A stretch of 64,000 nucleotides of DNA from Brassica napus (GCF_020379485.1 NC_063450.1:54087374-54151373); one strand, 5' to 3'; positions 22,411 to 35,715 are shown, numbered from the stretch's first letter. Translations and numbers: made by a program. Notes: generated by a model not told the origin, from the letters alone.

Positions 22411-24591
22411 CGTATTTACAAAGTGAATAGTTACATACATGTATCCAAAAAAAAAAAGCAAAGAGATTTTTGGTAATAGAGAAGTATCAAAAAAAGGAAA
22501 AAGGAATTATGAGAAGAAAAGGAAAATGTTACCAGAAAAGATCAATATCCCTTAGTACGGACAAACTGCGGGGTCCACTTTTTCCCTCACCAATGCCCTT
22601 TCGTTTCATCTCTTACCTCGTATTTTCGTCACACGCGCTCTTCATAGGCGAGTGCTATCAATCCTTCCTTCCGGCCACGCGTGCTCACCACCGTATCGAT
22701 TCCGAGACGCCGTTTAGTTTCTTCTGACCACAATGCTGGAGCCAACTATACTTTGGTTTTGTAATAAGATTGGATTGTTAGATTCGTATATTTTGCTGTG
22801 AGAAAAATCGTCATGCTTGACATCATCTTCATCATTTTCTATTCTTAAAAATCCAAAAATGAGTTTTTAAATAGAAACCTCCACAATAATCAGTGAGGAT
22901 ATAAAAATTTTTATACTAAGAGAAAACAATGCAAGTGAACAATACAGAAAAGAGATGATGGAGAAGCACTGGTGTCTGAAAGGGAAACATACAACTTTAT
23001 TTCGTGTTTATGTAGTTGGGTCCAGAGGAAAAGACTGTGGCTAACAAAAATATAAAATAAAATTTCCCAAGTCACTACCCACTTTGTTAAATTACCACTG
23101 AGTTATTATTTTTCTTTTATTGAGTTATTATTATTCTGTGTGACTATTTTCTTCTTTTTAAGGAATGGAATAGGAATCCAAGAGTTTTGTGTTTTCAATT
23201 TCAACAGTGTGTTGTTTTTCTTTCCGACTATTAACATAAACTTTGTCAAATATTTATGATTTTTTTTAAATAGAACAAATTTGCCACCTAGTTTATATTT
23301 TTTTTTTGTTGGCAACCTCACATATTTTCTACGATTTATTTATTTATTTAAAAGCTTACAAAATTGTTTCTGATGCTATAATTTTAAAAATAGTAAAAAC
23401 TAATAACCAAAACCAGTGAAACATGCGATAATATCTTTAACCTAAGCACCTAACAAGCTTTTTCCATGAGACACGTTGTACATACTTTGAGTGGGATGCG
23501 ATAACAAACATTCCAATAATGGCTTTCATTGAACATGTTGCTTTTCTCAAGTGGAAACTACTGCTCTTCTCTCTCAATGTCCCACTATCTCTCTCTCCCT
23601 ATATATTTATACACAAACCCCGAATGCATTATTATTAGCATAGAAGCTTGATTTTGCTCAAAAAAAAAAAAGCTTGATTTGTTAGAGATGTGATATGTCT
23701 GTGGCTTTGTCTTATACATACATGATCATATCTTTATATACACAAACATATATACAATATTACAAAACATGTATGTATATGCTTTATGTTGATAATAATA
23801 ATTAAAGCCCACGGCCCACCTTTCAGCGAGATACTCTGTCTCTTATAACAGTGTCCAACAAAATAGGCCCACAAAGAACCATTATTATTCCCAATCACCT
23901 CCTGATTTTTGTATGTGTAAAAAACTACAACAAATGTGCCCAGATCAAACAAAACTAAAGAAAACAAAAGTAAAATTCTTATTTTCGGCTGATATTATTA
24001 CACCTTTATACTCTCTCGTTATGCGACATATATGATACGACAAAATCGTACTAAAACAAGAGTTATTATTGAATGTAAGTTTTAAGTAAAAGTACAATCG
24101 ATATCGTAGGAAATTATTTATACAGTCTATAAAGACTTATTTGATGTCAAAAACAAATATAGGCTTTTATTATTCTGTTTCCTTGGAAAATAAATACAAA
24201 TTGCGTCCACACAAGCCACAGTGATATCACATGAATATGTTAATATGGGTAATACATTAATAAGAGAATCAATGCCTATATCTACCTCATTCTACTTGCC
24301 TACGTGTTCACATAGTGTGGACGAGTAACAATAAATTAAATTTAGTACATAATTGAATTTCATATAATTAAAACGTATGAAGAATTATTCCGAAAGTATG
24401 TCATAAATGATGCAGAAAATATCAGCTACTCGACTAGCATATCGACGTAGAACCATACATATCAAAACTGTGGATCTTGTTGGGTAATGGGTAAATATAC
24501 TCATCAGCCACTGACATAATATGATAGTATCATAGACAACGTTATTATATATTTAGGAGATAAGGATTTACAACTGAGCTCAGGTTCTAGC

Positions 24592-24800
24592 AGGACCGGT
24601 CGTGAGCAAAGTCTAACGAAACATTAGCTTTACGCTCCCAAAAATTTTGAAAAAAATTACATAGAAAAAAGCTCCCAAAACTTTTTTTTTAGGCCTCCAA
24701 ATTTACCAAAAAATATTTTTAGATAGAATTTTTTAAAAACCACCTACAACCCCTTAAATTTTAAATTTGCAAATCTTGGAATCGCAATCGAGTCCGAGAT
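24592..24800 (+). mobile_element. Possible hAT-type remnant
   Basis: The sequence caggaccggtcgtgagcaaa resembles a plant hAT terminus (CAGGGCCGGCC...), followed by AT-rich DNA with repeated gctcccaaaa blocks. A matching right end could not be found. Very tentative. Confidence 0.3.
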
Positions 24801-27104
24801 TAACGAACGTGGAAAACATTGGACGGTATCGATAGAATCTCGATTTGTGAGTTGTCCAAATCTTGTTATAGGCTTTCCAGATATCCTCAAGTAGGATTCT
24901 CGTTCAATGTGATATTTTGTTATCGTTCAATGTGGGGGCCATGTGAACGAGCTGATAGTGGATACTCCTCGATGTCTTCACGATAGGTAATTTTTTTATA
25001 TGTTGTAATTTGTGTTTATCCTTTTTAATACAATTGGATGCGACTCGTGATAGCTAACTAAAATTCTACGTAGTCAATGTATGTGTATAAGAAATGTTAG
25101 ATTAGCTAACTTTCAAATGACAAAATTGGAGTGTTGGCAAAACCAACAAATGTAATTTTAGAAGTGTCAAAATAGGAAAGTATTTGTTAAAAAAATGTCA
25201 GACATATGTAGAGAATTTGACTGCTTTGTCAATAAAATCAAATATTATTAGTAATCAATGGAGAATAAATAAATTAAGGGTAATCAGGGTGGGGACAAAT
25301 TAATAGTTAGGGTTAAATTATGTGAGGAGAACTAAAAAATCTAAAGGAGACGACAAAAAAAGGGACAAAGGGAAAACACGTTAATGTACAAATATAGCAA
25401 GGAGTCAGGAACTTAGGTACGATGTCCATACGTTTTGCGGTCCAAAGACTTTCCATTTTTGTAAATCTTTGAAATTAACCCCCACTTGTTTTCCCAAACA
25501 TCATTTGACACCGACGACACGCACAAAACACTTTCTTTTTAATTATGTTTTTGTTTTTAATTGGTACTGTATTTTGAAACCACACCCAAATACTAGTACG
25601 GTCCCATTTGCAATAATTCACGTTGTTAATGGAGGGACCAACGAATTATTCCAACTTTTCAAGTTTTCACCAATATGGGAATCATTTCCTTTTTCACTTT
25701 TATTTTGCTTTTAATTTGTTTCGATGTTTCAGACAAAATAAATAAATCAGTGATGGACGGGTAGATAGGGCCTAACTGAGGTCAAGGCAGAGAGAAACAC
25801 ATGCAGTATGATTCTTTAGTTTTTTTCAAGTCTGAAGAAAATATCTCATCAAGGGTAGTTGGCAAATGGCAACTAACATATTTCAAAACGACAAGTTTTA
25901 AAATACAATAACTTGCTGAATTTCACTAAAATAGCATGTTTTATATTCCGTTATAGAAGAAACAGATTTGCAAGTAAATGATTAGCAGTATATATGAAAG
26001 AACAGACGAGGAGAGACTTTAATCTAATGATTAAAAAGTGTTTGCAATACAAAATATATAGGTTTTGCATTCGTTATATATGCATCAAAATATTTATATG
26101 CTTTGTATAGCAATTAGTTCGTATATCGTGATTCTATGTGCTGTGGATTATTTAGCAAGTCTCCTATAAATGATACATTTCCATCCCTAGCTCGTATACT
26201 AGACTATTATTTGCATAAATGATACCGATAGATGTATACACGAACACTTAAGGGCTAGTGGCTTATGTCATCTCTGCTGGGTTAATTGAAAAGAGTACAA
26301 CATTCTACCTAGCTAGCGTGAGGTTTAAATGGACCAGTCGGGCCTTGATGAACAAAATGACATCTATGTGTTTTTATTAGTTTTAACGTAGATGAAAAGA
26401 AAACGAATAGTAGAATTAAACTTGGCGAAGTCGTTAACAAGCCAGAATGTCACAGAAAGAGATGGATGGACCACGTAAACGTGCGATTATAAAGCAACAA
26501 ATTGAGTGTTATTGAAGTCAAGATCATTCGAGTATTTTGTCAAAAAGATCCTTGGAGTACAGAGGAACATGATATTAATTAGCATTCTAAGCAGAAAAAA
26601 AAAGATCCTTTAATCGAAGTTTTATTTTTGTTTTCACCAGCTTAAAACTGTACGTCGATGCGTAAAAACTCATCTCAAACCTAGTTAACAATGTTCTCTT
26701 GATGTTATAATTTCTTCGGATTCAATAGAATGGATCATCGGTCATAACGTGTTGGCGCTAAGCCTTTTAATTCTCACCAATCTATCCAAAGTACTATCAT
26801 ATACAAAAACTGTTGAGTTGTGTTTCAACTTTCAAGTATATGATTCTCAGATACTATCAACAAGTATTTAAATCTTTTGGCCCAAAACCCAACAAACTGA
26901 AGATCCAATAAACAAAAAATACATAGATGTGTTTGGTTCGAATTTCTTAATTGACCGGTTTGAAATATAAACCGGTTTGGTTTAAATGAGTTAAAACAAA
27001 AATGAGAGTCACGGTTCTTCGCTTTTCCCAATACAAACGCAGAGATATCGTGATCTCTCCAACTCTTATCACTTCCGGCGATCTCTCTCTCTCTCCGACG
27101 TTCA

Positions 27105-27724
27105 ATGGACGCCGTCGTCCACGCTTGTCCACTCTCCATCACGCGCCTACGCGCACCGCCCTCACTTTCTTCTCCAACTCTTATCCCTCCGAGATTCCTC
27201 TCCATCCACTCCACCTTCTCTCCCACTCTCAGCTCCCTCTCCAAATCCCGAGGTCCTTCAGCTTCCTCCGCCGGCGCCACGTTGATGGCGAAGTCCTCTT
27301 CGGTATGCTCTTTTGCGTGCGTCTTAGGGTTTCGGGAATTTCGATAGACCAGGTTGTTTAGGTTATTAGCTTCGTCTCTTTTCACTAGGATTGAATGTAT
27401 ACTTAGATCGAACATGGTGTAAGTTGCATTTGATCTTATAATTGGATTGAATAAGTGTTGTACAAGTAACTAAGTGGGTTTGGTTCGAGCTTATAGGATG
27501 TGTTTTTGAATGTTACTGTAGCCAAGAAGTGGAGTGTATACTGTTGGTGAGTTCATGACCAAGAAGGATGACTTGCATGTGGTCAAACCTACCACCACTG
27601 TTGATGAAGGTATCACTGATATGTTGAATTATAAAACTGAATTAGAAAATGAGTGTTACTGTAGCCAAGAACTGATGTGTTGTTATGTCACATTTATCTT
27701 ATACTAATTCAAAATAAATTTTAG

Positions 27725-27756
<32 letters not shown>

Positions 27757-29158
27757 TAAATAGATATGTAGTTGCTGCACCTGTATCCATAATTTTTTTA
27801 TTTTGCTGTTTTTGTAATTCAATTTTGTAACCATCTCTTTTGTTCCCTTCTCTACAGCTCTAGAAATCCTTGTGGAGAATAGGATTACAGGATTTCCTGT
27901 GATAGACCAAGACTGGAAGCTGGTTAGTATCCCCTTTTGTATGCCTCTACTCATGGAAGTTCACTTGAGTCCAAACCTAATCCTTGTTCCTGCAGGTTGG
28001 GCTTGTTTCAGATTATGATTTGTTGGCTTTGGACTCCATCTCTGGTAAATGGGCCAGCCAACACCCTCTTGATGCATTTGGTTTCCTTTTGTTTTTAAAG
28101 ATATTTTTAATTTTGGTGGAGAAAGATGAAAGCTACTTGATCACATGGTGGTATAAGATAGAAATATCAATGTTATGATGATGATCTTGTGTCTCATTTG
28201 TTGCTAGATAGCACGCTCAATTGTGAAATGATCAAAAAGCTTCTTCTCTAACCTTTGAAATCTTATTTACTGTTTTTTCTTGCTTATCTGTATAGGTAGT
28301 GGAAGTACAGAAAATGCCATGTTCCCTGAGGTTGACAGCACCTGGAAAGTATGTGGCCCTCTCTTTTCTTTATTAACAATTTGAACCCTGAATGATTTTC
28401 AGTTCACTCGATTCATATGTTTTTCTCACGTTATCAGCAGTAGATTGTGTGAATTGGACTTTACGAAGAAGTTGTTTTGACTAATTGACTCAATTACCGT
28501 TGCTCATAATTTCATCTATTTGCCTAACTAATTTCCCTTTACAAAGTTATGTCAATGTTACATTCAGTTCTCTAGTTTAAGTAGACACAACTCTGTGCAA
28601 GTTGATTAAATGTTGACATAATAAAACTTCTCTTGTTTCTATATGTCTCTTGTTTTTGTATCTTGTAATGTTTTTTGTACTTTATCATACTGATCTTGTA
28701 AAGAAGACATTTGCAGACTTTCAACGCAGTGCAAAAGCTACTAAGCAAAACCAATGGGAAGCTTGTTGGAGATTTAATGACACCAGCTCCAGTTGTTGTT
28801 GAGGAAAATACCAACCTCGAAGATGCTGCTAAGTTACTGTCTTTACTTTTATATTCAGTGCCGTCATTTATTTTCTTCTATCTTACATTCTTCTTCTTGT
28901 TCCGTTTTCCCACTAGAATCTTGCTCGAGACCAAATATCGCCGGCTCCCTGTGGTAGATTCTGATGGCAAATTGGTAAGAGAGAGATTTAACATCTACGG
29001 TCTACCTATATCTCATACTTAGTTTGCATTACATCGTTTCTCTCATGCATCGCTTATCCTTTTTATATTCCTCCAAATAAAAGGTTGGTATTATCACAAG
29101 AGGAAACGTGGTTAGAGCCGCACTTCAAATAAAGCGCACTGGTGATAGGAACGCTTGA
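27105..29158 (+). CDS. LEJ2: Plastid CBS-domain protein LEJ2/CBSX1
   Basis: Eight exons: 27105-27302, 27522-27609, 27858-27922, 27996-28044, 28296-28348, 28717-28832, 28917-28974 and 29084-29158. They join in frame to 702 nt, 233 residues. Residues 1 to about 60 are Ser/Pro-rich without acidic residues, as in a chloroplast transit peptide. CBS domain 1 begins near YTVGEFMTKKDDLHVV, with ITGFPVID and LVGLVSDYDLLALDSISG. CBS domain 2 begins near VGDLMTPAPVVV, with YRRLPVVDSDGKLVGIITRGNV. CBSX1 is known to bind and activate thioredoxins in the plastid ferredoxin-thioredoxin system and to influence H2O2 and jasmonate-linked lignification in anthers. All introns are GT-AG. An uninterrupted, apparently functional gene in syntenic position between AP2 and RAP2.10. 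Confidence 0.95.
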
Positions 29159-29527
29159 ATAAGAATACAAATTAAGCCAAGAAAACAGGTTGTAGAGAGG
29201 AAATCAACATGGATCAAACATTAATTTTATCCAGATAATAAGAATGAGTACTCAACAGTACTAGAAATATAGTAACTTGTATTACAGGAGTTCCGCATCT
29301 TATGTCGGTCACAAGGAACTCAGCTTTTGTTGAATTCTGTCTGGTAAGTGGCAAGTACACTACTTTCTTTTTTTTACGGAATCAGCTTCTCTTTTTGTTT
29401 GATAGGTTAGGTTATCAGATTCTTCGGGTATTTGATTCTCATCCAATTATGCTTTACAAATTATATTTAATTTATTAAAACAAATTTTAAAATGACTTTT
29501 TTTTTTGATAATAGAGATAGAGCTTTA

Positions 29528-30779
29528 GAGCATCATTATTGCTGAGACAAAATTCTGAGTTCTTAGTTTTTTTTATTATTATTTTTAGAGTAAAAAACAT
29601 TGTTAAGAGACAATAGCAAATGTGCACATTATTGCTGGGACTCTTGCTACTGATTCTCGTCTCTCCATCCTATGCTTCTCTGGTATCTCTTCTCTTTCTC
29701 CAACATTAGCTGCAGATGCAAAGCTATAGATAGAATCATTAACCGGTGAAAGATTTAAAAGAGGTTGGTGGAAAACTTACGTTGAGAGCTCGTTGAGCTT
29801 CTCGTTCAATCCAAATGATGGTGTGGTCTAATGTTCGTTACAAGAAAGTACAATGTGTTCAAATCTTCCGTCTACGGGTAGTGTTGTCTTCACAATCGGA
29901 AATCTTCCTAATCTGCAACAAACATTTACATAAATTGTGAGAATGTTGTGAGCCATCTTTGAAAGTTTCTAAAAAAACATACTTTCATAAATCTACCGGT
30001 TCAGCCAACCATAGTTTTAGTACCATGTTCATGGGTATCTTCATAACCTCAAATCTAAGTGCAACAAATCAAAATCAGCCAAATTGACCTCACTATCCAA
30101 GGATCTAAGTTAAGCTGAGCAAAAATCAACTTAATGAATCATACCCACACAATAAATTTTACTCCTTTGATAACATCCAACCATGGTTTTAGAAGTACAA
30201 AGTTCATGGGCATCTCCATAACCTCAAATCTAAGTAACAATAAATCAATATTACCCAAATAGACCTAATTATACAAGGACTTAAGCTAAGCTGAGCAATA
30301 AAAATCAACACTTTATTATGTCCAGATTAGGGTTTGTGAGATGAATCAGAGAAGGAAGCTTACTCGTTAGACGATGGCAAGGGTTCTGCAAAGCTTCGAC
30401 CAGAAAAGGGTCCACTGTCAACCCATTCTCTAACCACCGTTTTGACGGAGGCGTTGTGAAAACTGGGTCCATAAGAATAAAGGGGATAGATGTTTCTCGA
30501 GACTTCAGAAATCCTTGTTGACCCTTTTTGTTTTCCTTTCTCTTGCAGCCAAAAGAAAAGACGGAAGTCAAGAGGAAGAAGAGAATCGAAGCATTGACGC
30601 CAGCGAGAGGCAGAGAAAGGGAGAAAATGGAAAACCTTTAACATGTGACACGTGTCTCAAGAGACGTTTTTTATTGTCCTTAATTAAGGAACGTTTATTC
30701 CAATAATAGCTAATTTTGATTTATTTTTAATTCCAATTATCCTAGAAACCCCAGGTGAAGAATCCCGATAATCATGCTC
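29528..30779. mobile_element. Non-autonomous Harbinger-like element, 1252 bp
   Basis: Ends gagcatcattattg (left) and cgataatcatgctc (right) are inverted repeats, and TTA flanks both sides (29525-29527 and 30780-30782). The interior has no transposase. It contains two ~135-bp direct repeats (30002-30310) and more GC-rich, exon-like stretches (about 29640-29900 and 30360-30640), which could be captured host sequence; no protein was recognised in either strand. It lies between LEJ2 and RAP2.10. Confidence 0.75.
30002..30310 (+). repeat. Two direct repeats of about 135 bp
   Basis: The segment at about 30005-30136 recurs at about 30178-30310. Shared runs include cataacctcaaatctaagt, aagctgagcaa and gttcatggg. 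The period is about 175 bp. They lie inside the non-autonomous Harbinger-like element. Confidence 0.8.
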
Positions 30780-30782
30780 TTA

Positions 30783-31226
30783 GTTGTTAAGATCGGACCC
30801 TTACCATATTTGCTTTGTAGGACACTCTGTGTCCCTGCTGCTCCATCACTTGACTCGAAACACTCACTTATGTTTCCTTAAGCATCCTGCTCCTTCTGCT
30901 GGTACTCACTCACCGACGTGTTGCCATCCGAATTTTAAATATTGCACTGTACATAACATCATACTAACTGTACCGAAGAGTTTTGAACACAACCAAACAA
31001 TTAACACTTTGAATTTAAACTTTTGAGTACGATGATTTAAATTTAGAAAGGAGTGATTGAGTGAAAACTATTTATAGAAACATACCATTACACTAGTAGT
31101 AGTAAAATCTAATCACAGACTCGGTAAAGAGGTGCATGTTAGCAACCTCCGCGCATCGTAAAGACAAAACATTCTCTAAAAATCTTACTTCTACAACGTT
31201 TTGTGTTTTTTGGGTGGATTCCTTTC
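30783..31226. other. Intergenic gap downstream of RAP2.10
   Basis: Short interval between the Harbinger-like element and the RAP2.10 stop codon. It probably holds the RAP2.10 3' UTR. No gene or repeat was recognised. Confidence 0.5.
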
Positions 31227-31826
31227 CTAATCGTCATCTGAAGTTTCCGGGTCGGGTAGTTTGTTCAAATCGACTGCTTCCCATGACCCGTTACACCTCT
31301 TATCCTTACTACTACACTCATGCTGACCATCGTTAAGACGATAATTACTATGATTAACACTATGATCATCATCCACGTAATCATGATTACCACGTTGATA
31401 CTGTTGATGATGGTGATGACGATTGCCTCCCGCCGCTTCTAACGCATCCACTTGCGCTCCAACCTCCGCCGCTTTTCTCCTTATGTAAGCCGCCGACATA
31501 TCCCCACCACCGTTTCCTCCCGCTACCGTAACGCCGGCTAAAAGCTCCGGGAAGTTAAGCCGAGCAGACGGCCCTCGGAGATAGAACACCGCCGTGTCGT
31601 AAGCTCTCGCCGCCGCCTCGGGAGTTGAGTAGGAGCCAAGCCAGATCCTAGACCGTTTGTTAGGCTCTCTAATCTCCGCCACCCACTTCCCCCACTTCCT
31701 CATCCTTATCCCTTTATACGGTTTCTCCCTCTTCCTCGCCGCCGCCGCCGCCGCAACCGTCGAAGTAGGAACAGCCGCCGCCCCTTCCATCGCTGTCTCC
31801 ATATGGGTTTTCGCCGGAGATTCCAA
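31227..31826 (-). CDS. RAP2.10: ERF/DREB A-5 transcription factor RAP2.10 (DEAR4)
   Basis: A single intronless exon of 199 codons, as usual for this subfamily. One AP2/ERF domain (residues about 37-94) starts [19 protein letters not shown] and includes [16 protein letters not shown] and [14 protein letters not shown]-terminal DLNKLP motif (EAR repressor, DLNxxP) is near residue 187. The N-terminus is Ala/Thr-rich and a His/Gln tract lies in the middle. Two possible starts exist, M1 and M9; the second aligns better with the Arabidopsis start as I recall it. DREB A-5 factors bind DRE/GCC-type elements and act mostly as repressors in stress responses. A TATA-like run (tatatatata, about 32103-32112) lies about 280 bp upstream. 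Confidence 0.95.
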   Translation of the reverse strand: MESPAKTHMETAMEGAAAVPTSTVAAAAAARKREKPYKGIRMRKWGKWVAEIREPNKRSRIWLGSYSTPEAAARAYDTAVFYLRGPSARLNFPELLAGVTVAGGNGGGDMSAAYIRRKAAEVGAQVDALEAAGGNRHHHHQQYQRGNHDYVDDDHSVNHSNYRLNDGQHECSSKDKRCNGSWEAVDLNKLPDPETSDDD

Positions 31827-32260
31827 GAAAAACCGAAAGAATCAACTTCCTTTCCGATCTAGAGACTTGTTAAATACTAGCAGGAAAATTTAGAGAAGAT
31901 GTGATATTGACGGCGAAGCGATTACATGCGGAGGGAGGTTGATGAACACGTGGGCCAAGAACAGATGAGAGGAACACGAAACAGCATAAGAGTAGTTCAA
32001 AAAACCACCGACACTAATCTCTTAACTACTTTCGCATATATATTTTCTTTACTTTTATTTTCGCTCTCTCTCTAACAGAGACAACAATCTCATCTTCCAC
32101 AATATATATATAGCTAAAATAGTATTTATTACTAAATGAGTTTATTGTTTGGACGGAAATTAAATATTAGTGTTAAATACGCGCATGCACCTTTTTTTAA
32201 TAAGTTCGACGGCTCTTTCCACTGGACGGTTACAAAATTAATTTCTATATACTATCAGCT

Positions 32261-33519
32261 TTTTTTTTTCATCAAAGTATATATATATAACCATATCATA
32301 CATGCCAATGTTTTCTAGATCAACATTATTACAACAACATTCTTGACCAGCCCCCTAAAAAAACATCAGCTTGAACTCAAACATTACAGAACTACATTCC
32401 CCAAAAAACCCACAAAGCAAACAGCAGGTCAACTTTTATCATGCTCAAAAACCTCCAAAAGCCAAGAGGGACAACCAGCGGCAACATAAGATTGCGCAAA
32501 CTGTCTTTTTGTAGCTGATTGAGCAATAAGAAAAGTACCTCTATTCGAGTCTTTTGTTTCAACACAGACTTTCCATTCCCCAAAATTCCTTACTTCTTTT
32601 CTGAGCATACCACTCTGAAATTTAAAAGACGGCCACGCTTTCGGTCTCTCTAGAGCGTTGAGGATATGATTTGCCTCTGCTGCAATAATCACCTTCCTTA
32701 CCTGATGGTCCTGCAAGCTTTTGATCGCTCACATCAGTCCAACTAAAATTGCTTCCTCCTTCTCATGAGAAGCCACAAAGGATCTCCTGCTATGCAACAA
32801 CACCACACCTCTATGGTCTCTTAAAACCCAAGCACAGCCCATAACTCTATTCTTTTTCGACCACATCACACCAACATTACATTTTAGCCACCCCTCACTG
32901 GGTTTTCTCCATTTGGTTTTCCTCACCATAATCCCTTTTTCTTTTTCACCACTTTCAATACCTTGGTCCATTGATTGAACAGCAAACCAGACTGCAACAT
33001 CATCCTTGATCTTTCTAATTGTTCCCATCGCATCAAACTCCTTCCCTTCAAAAATTAATTTGTTTCTGTTCTTCCACAGCATCCATAGTATCCAAGGGAA
33101 AGACCTCCTAATTTGACTTAGGATTCTGATGTTTAAGCTCATCCTTAAGAGATAATGGATATTTACAAAGATAGAGTCGTCACTGAAACCACCTCTAGGT
33201 GAAAGAAAATCCGAAAGAGCCCAGATCAAACGAGCAAGAGGGCAAGTAAATAAAACATGGTTTGCAGATTCCATGTCATTACCGCAATTCCAGCATCTTT
33301 CATCAATCTTCATCCCTCTTGAGATAAGGTTCTCAGCAACAGGAACAGCTCCACTTAGCACTCTCCAAATAAACAACTTAATCTTCTGTGGAGCTTGAAT
33401 ATTCCATGTTCTATCTTTCAGTCCATTTATCGATGGCTGAGAATTCGCATCAACGAAGACCGCCTTTAGTTTCTCATGGCTCGCGAGCCAATACCCTGAT
33501 CTCACCGTATAATCTCCAA
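32261..33519 (-). mobile_element. 5'-truncated L1-type LINE with 17-bp target duplication
   Basis: Read on the minus strand, the element begins near 33519 inside the reverse transcriptase ORF and ends in poly-A (T run 32261-32269). The sequence tctatatactatcagct flanks it exactly (32244-32260 and 33520-33536). The coding remnant (33505 down to 32429) holds a zinc-binding reverse-transcriptase domain (zf-RVT: WNIQAPQKIKLFIWR, then CWNCG...H..F.C) and an RNase H-like domain (WLKCN, then MGCAWVLRDHRG). An in-frame TGA at 32729-32731 splits the frame. The first catalytic Asp of RNase H appears lost (KCNVGV). A dead copy made by typical incomplete reverse transcription. Confidence 0.93.
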
Positions 33520-34787
33520 TCTATATACTATCAGCTCTTTCCACAATTTATTGGACGGCTCTTTCCACAATTTATTTTGTGAAAGTCTATGCCAGTTGCT
33601 TAGTATTCCTTAGAACAAGATTACCGGGAGATTCTTAGAGCACGTTCAACGCTGTCTATTAAGTGCGTATTTAACGCTTAAACGTGATTAAAAAAAAATA
33701 AAATAAAAAGACAAAACCCGAAGCCACATTTCTTAATTAGGGGCGCTATGATACCGTATGATACCGTATGATACAGTAATTAATTAGGAGACGCGTCTTC
33801 GTTTTATCTTCTTTTTTTTCTCTCTTTCGGTTTCTCCGTCTCGGCGACGAGAAGGGCGATTCCTATGGCTCTCGGTGGTTCTTCTCTTGTCGACTCCTCA
33901 GCGACGCCTCCTCTCGTCGAGGAAGGAAAAAAGCGACGTCTCCATCGATGGCTCTGCTCGAGGAAGGATGACGGCGATTTGGATGGAGAGCTTGAGTCGG
34001 TGGCTCTCAGAGACGCAGATTAACGCCGCCGAGTGTTAATCTTTGTTTTGGTTGTTGATCAAAAGGTAAAAATCTTTTCACTTGATTTTGTCTTAAATTA
34101 AGCATGTCTTAATCTTTGTTTTGGTTGTCGATTTGTTTTTTAATTTGTTTCTGTGTTTCAGTCGGTACATGGATGGATCAAGACGCACGATCCAGGTTCA
34201 AGACGAAGATAAACGGCGTCAGTTGCTCAGGCGTATGAAACGATAATACTTTGTTCATTTGGTTATGTCTCTGAGTCTTCCAATTATCCATGATCCCTTT
34301 TGTTCTTTCATTTTCTAATTTGTTTTTTTGTTTCTTTCTGTCTTTGAGTCGGGAGATGGATGGATGAAGACGCATGATCCGGGTTCGCCAGACCAAAGGC
34401 GTACTCTTGTTGATAGAGGTAACCATTTATCTTTGCTCTGTCCAATAGAGTAAAACATTGTCTTAGGTAATTGGTAGGTAAAGCATTGAAATGAATTGAC
34501 TCCTCGGTGATAAATGCTTTGGTTAGGTTTGCGTTGTGTTTAGGTAATAAATTGATGGTTTTGTGTAGTTAATGAATTGATGTTAAGGTTTGATAGATAG
34601 AGATGGTGTAGTGTGATGAATATGTTAGGAATATGTCAATTCGGTTTAATAGATATAGATGGTGGTTGTGATCAATGCATTAATCTTCATATTTCTTCTA
34701 TTAAACTCTTTCCGTTTCTCCTCTTTTCTTCTCTTCTCAATTCGTTGCTTATGTTCTTTTATCTTCTCTCTTCTTTGATCAACGGAA

Positions 34788-34997
34788 ATGGATTACAATC
34801 CATTTACGTAGTCATCAAACTTTGTTGGACTACTTAATAGTCAACAAAGTATTTCTTTTGGTTCATCTCAAGTTCCAACTCCAGTCTCGAAGGATGTTAG
34901 TGAGCGTCGGGAACGAAGGAAGTGGACGCCCAGTGATGATATTCTGCTGATCAGCTCGTGGCTCAACACGAGCAAAGATCCAGTTGTTGTTACTTGA
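34788..34997 (+). pseudogene. Harbinger ORF1 (Myb/SANT-like, NAM-associated) remnant
   Basis: The reading frame starts MDYNPFT, then has a TAG (34809-34811) where a Gln codon is usual, and continues SSNFVGLLNSQQSISFGSSQ to a basic block RRERRKWTPSDDILLISSWL with the first SANT/trihelix-like helix and the W spacing. It stops at TGA (34995-34997), far short of the usual length; the rest of ORF1 is replaced by repeat-rich DNA. ORF1 normally binds the element's ends and helps import the transposase. Confidence 0.75.
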
Positions 34998-35164
34998 CTC
35001 TCTTAGAAATGGTTCTTGTTATTGTTAGAAATGCTTCTGTTCTTGTTAGAAATGATTCGAAATGTTTATTCTTGTTAAGTCTGATTATTGTTCTTGTTTA
35101 ACTCTCGGTTTCAGGTCAAGACAGTGTGAAAAGATGGAGCAATGGGAGTGGAATAATCACGAAG

Positions 35165-35440
35165 TCTCTATGGTCTTGCGGTCTCGTCTTGTGTCACGGA
35201 GCTTTCAGAGTCACGGAGTGAAAGTGTAATAGTACTTCTGGTCTTAGAGTCTTGTGGTCTTGAAGTCTTGTTATCTTGGAGTCTTGTGGTCGTGGAGTGT
35301 TGTAGTACTTGAGTCAAGGAGTAAAAGTGTAGTAGTCTTTTAGTACTTGTGTCACAAGTCTTGGTATGTAGTCGTGGAGTGTTGTTGTAGTCTTGTAGTA
35401 CTTCTGTCACGGGTCTTGTATCAGACTTTGGTTCCCAATC
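35165..35440 (+). repeat. Degenerate minisatellite inside the Harbinger element
   Basis: Short imperfect units built on gtcttgtggtcttggagt and gtagtacttgtgtcac repeat over about 275 bp. It replaces the downstream half of ORF1 and probably expanded after that gene decayed. Confidence 0.7.
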
Positions 35441-35514
35441 TCTATATATTAACTCATGTTGCGTTGATGTTTTATTCACAATCTCTCTATCTCAATGTCT
35501 CACTTTCGAACAAA

Positions 35515-35715
35515 CCAAACGTCCAAAGATCACAAACCAATCTCATTCTCTGTCTCTTTCTAAACCAATCTCACTCTCTGTTTCTCACCAATCTCATTCT
35601 CCGTTTCTCACCAATCTCATTAAATCAAACACATTCTCTCGTTCTACCAATCTCATTAAACCAAACACATTCACTCGTTCTCACCAATCTCATTAAACCA
35701 AACACATTCACTGCC
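35515..35715 (+). repeat. Tandem ~37-bp repeats in the transposase leader
   Basis: Units built on ctcaccaatctcattaaacc and aaacacattcactcgttct recur at least three times in full and several times in part just upstream of the transposase ATG. They probably form part of its 5' UTR. Confidence 0.75.

Larger units (their letters stand above)
18637..27104. other. Large gene-free region upstream of AP2 and LEJ2
   Basis: No supported gene in about 8.5 kb. The part near AP2 (18640-18950) carries CT/GA microsatellite tracts likely in the 5' UTR and promoter. The rest is AT-rich with the two dispersed repeat copies at 19285 and 21372, a ~50-bp imperfect tandem repeat at 19700-19880 and a possible hAT remnant at about 24592. 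Open frames at 22470, 23734 and 25469 show no domain and unlikely composition. Confidence 0.6.

Noticed and set aside
22470..22727. 85-codon plus-strand frame upstream of LEJ2
   Set aside because: Composition is low-complexity at the start and no homology is evident; it ends in T-rich intergenic DNA.
26825..27415. Long minus-strand frames over the start of LEJ2
   Set aside because: They are antisense shadows of the LEJ2 first exon and its GC-rich transit peptide region.
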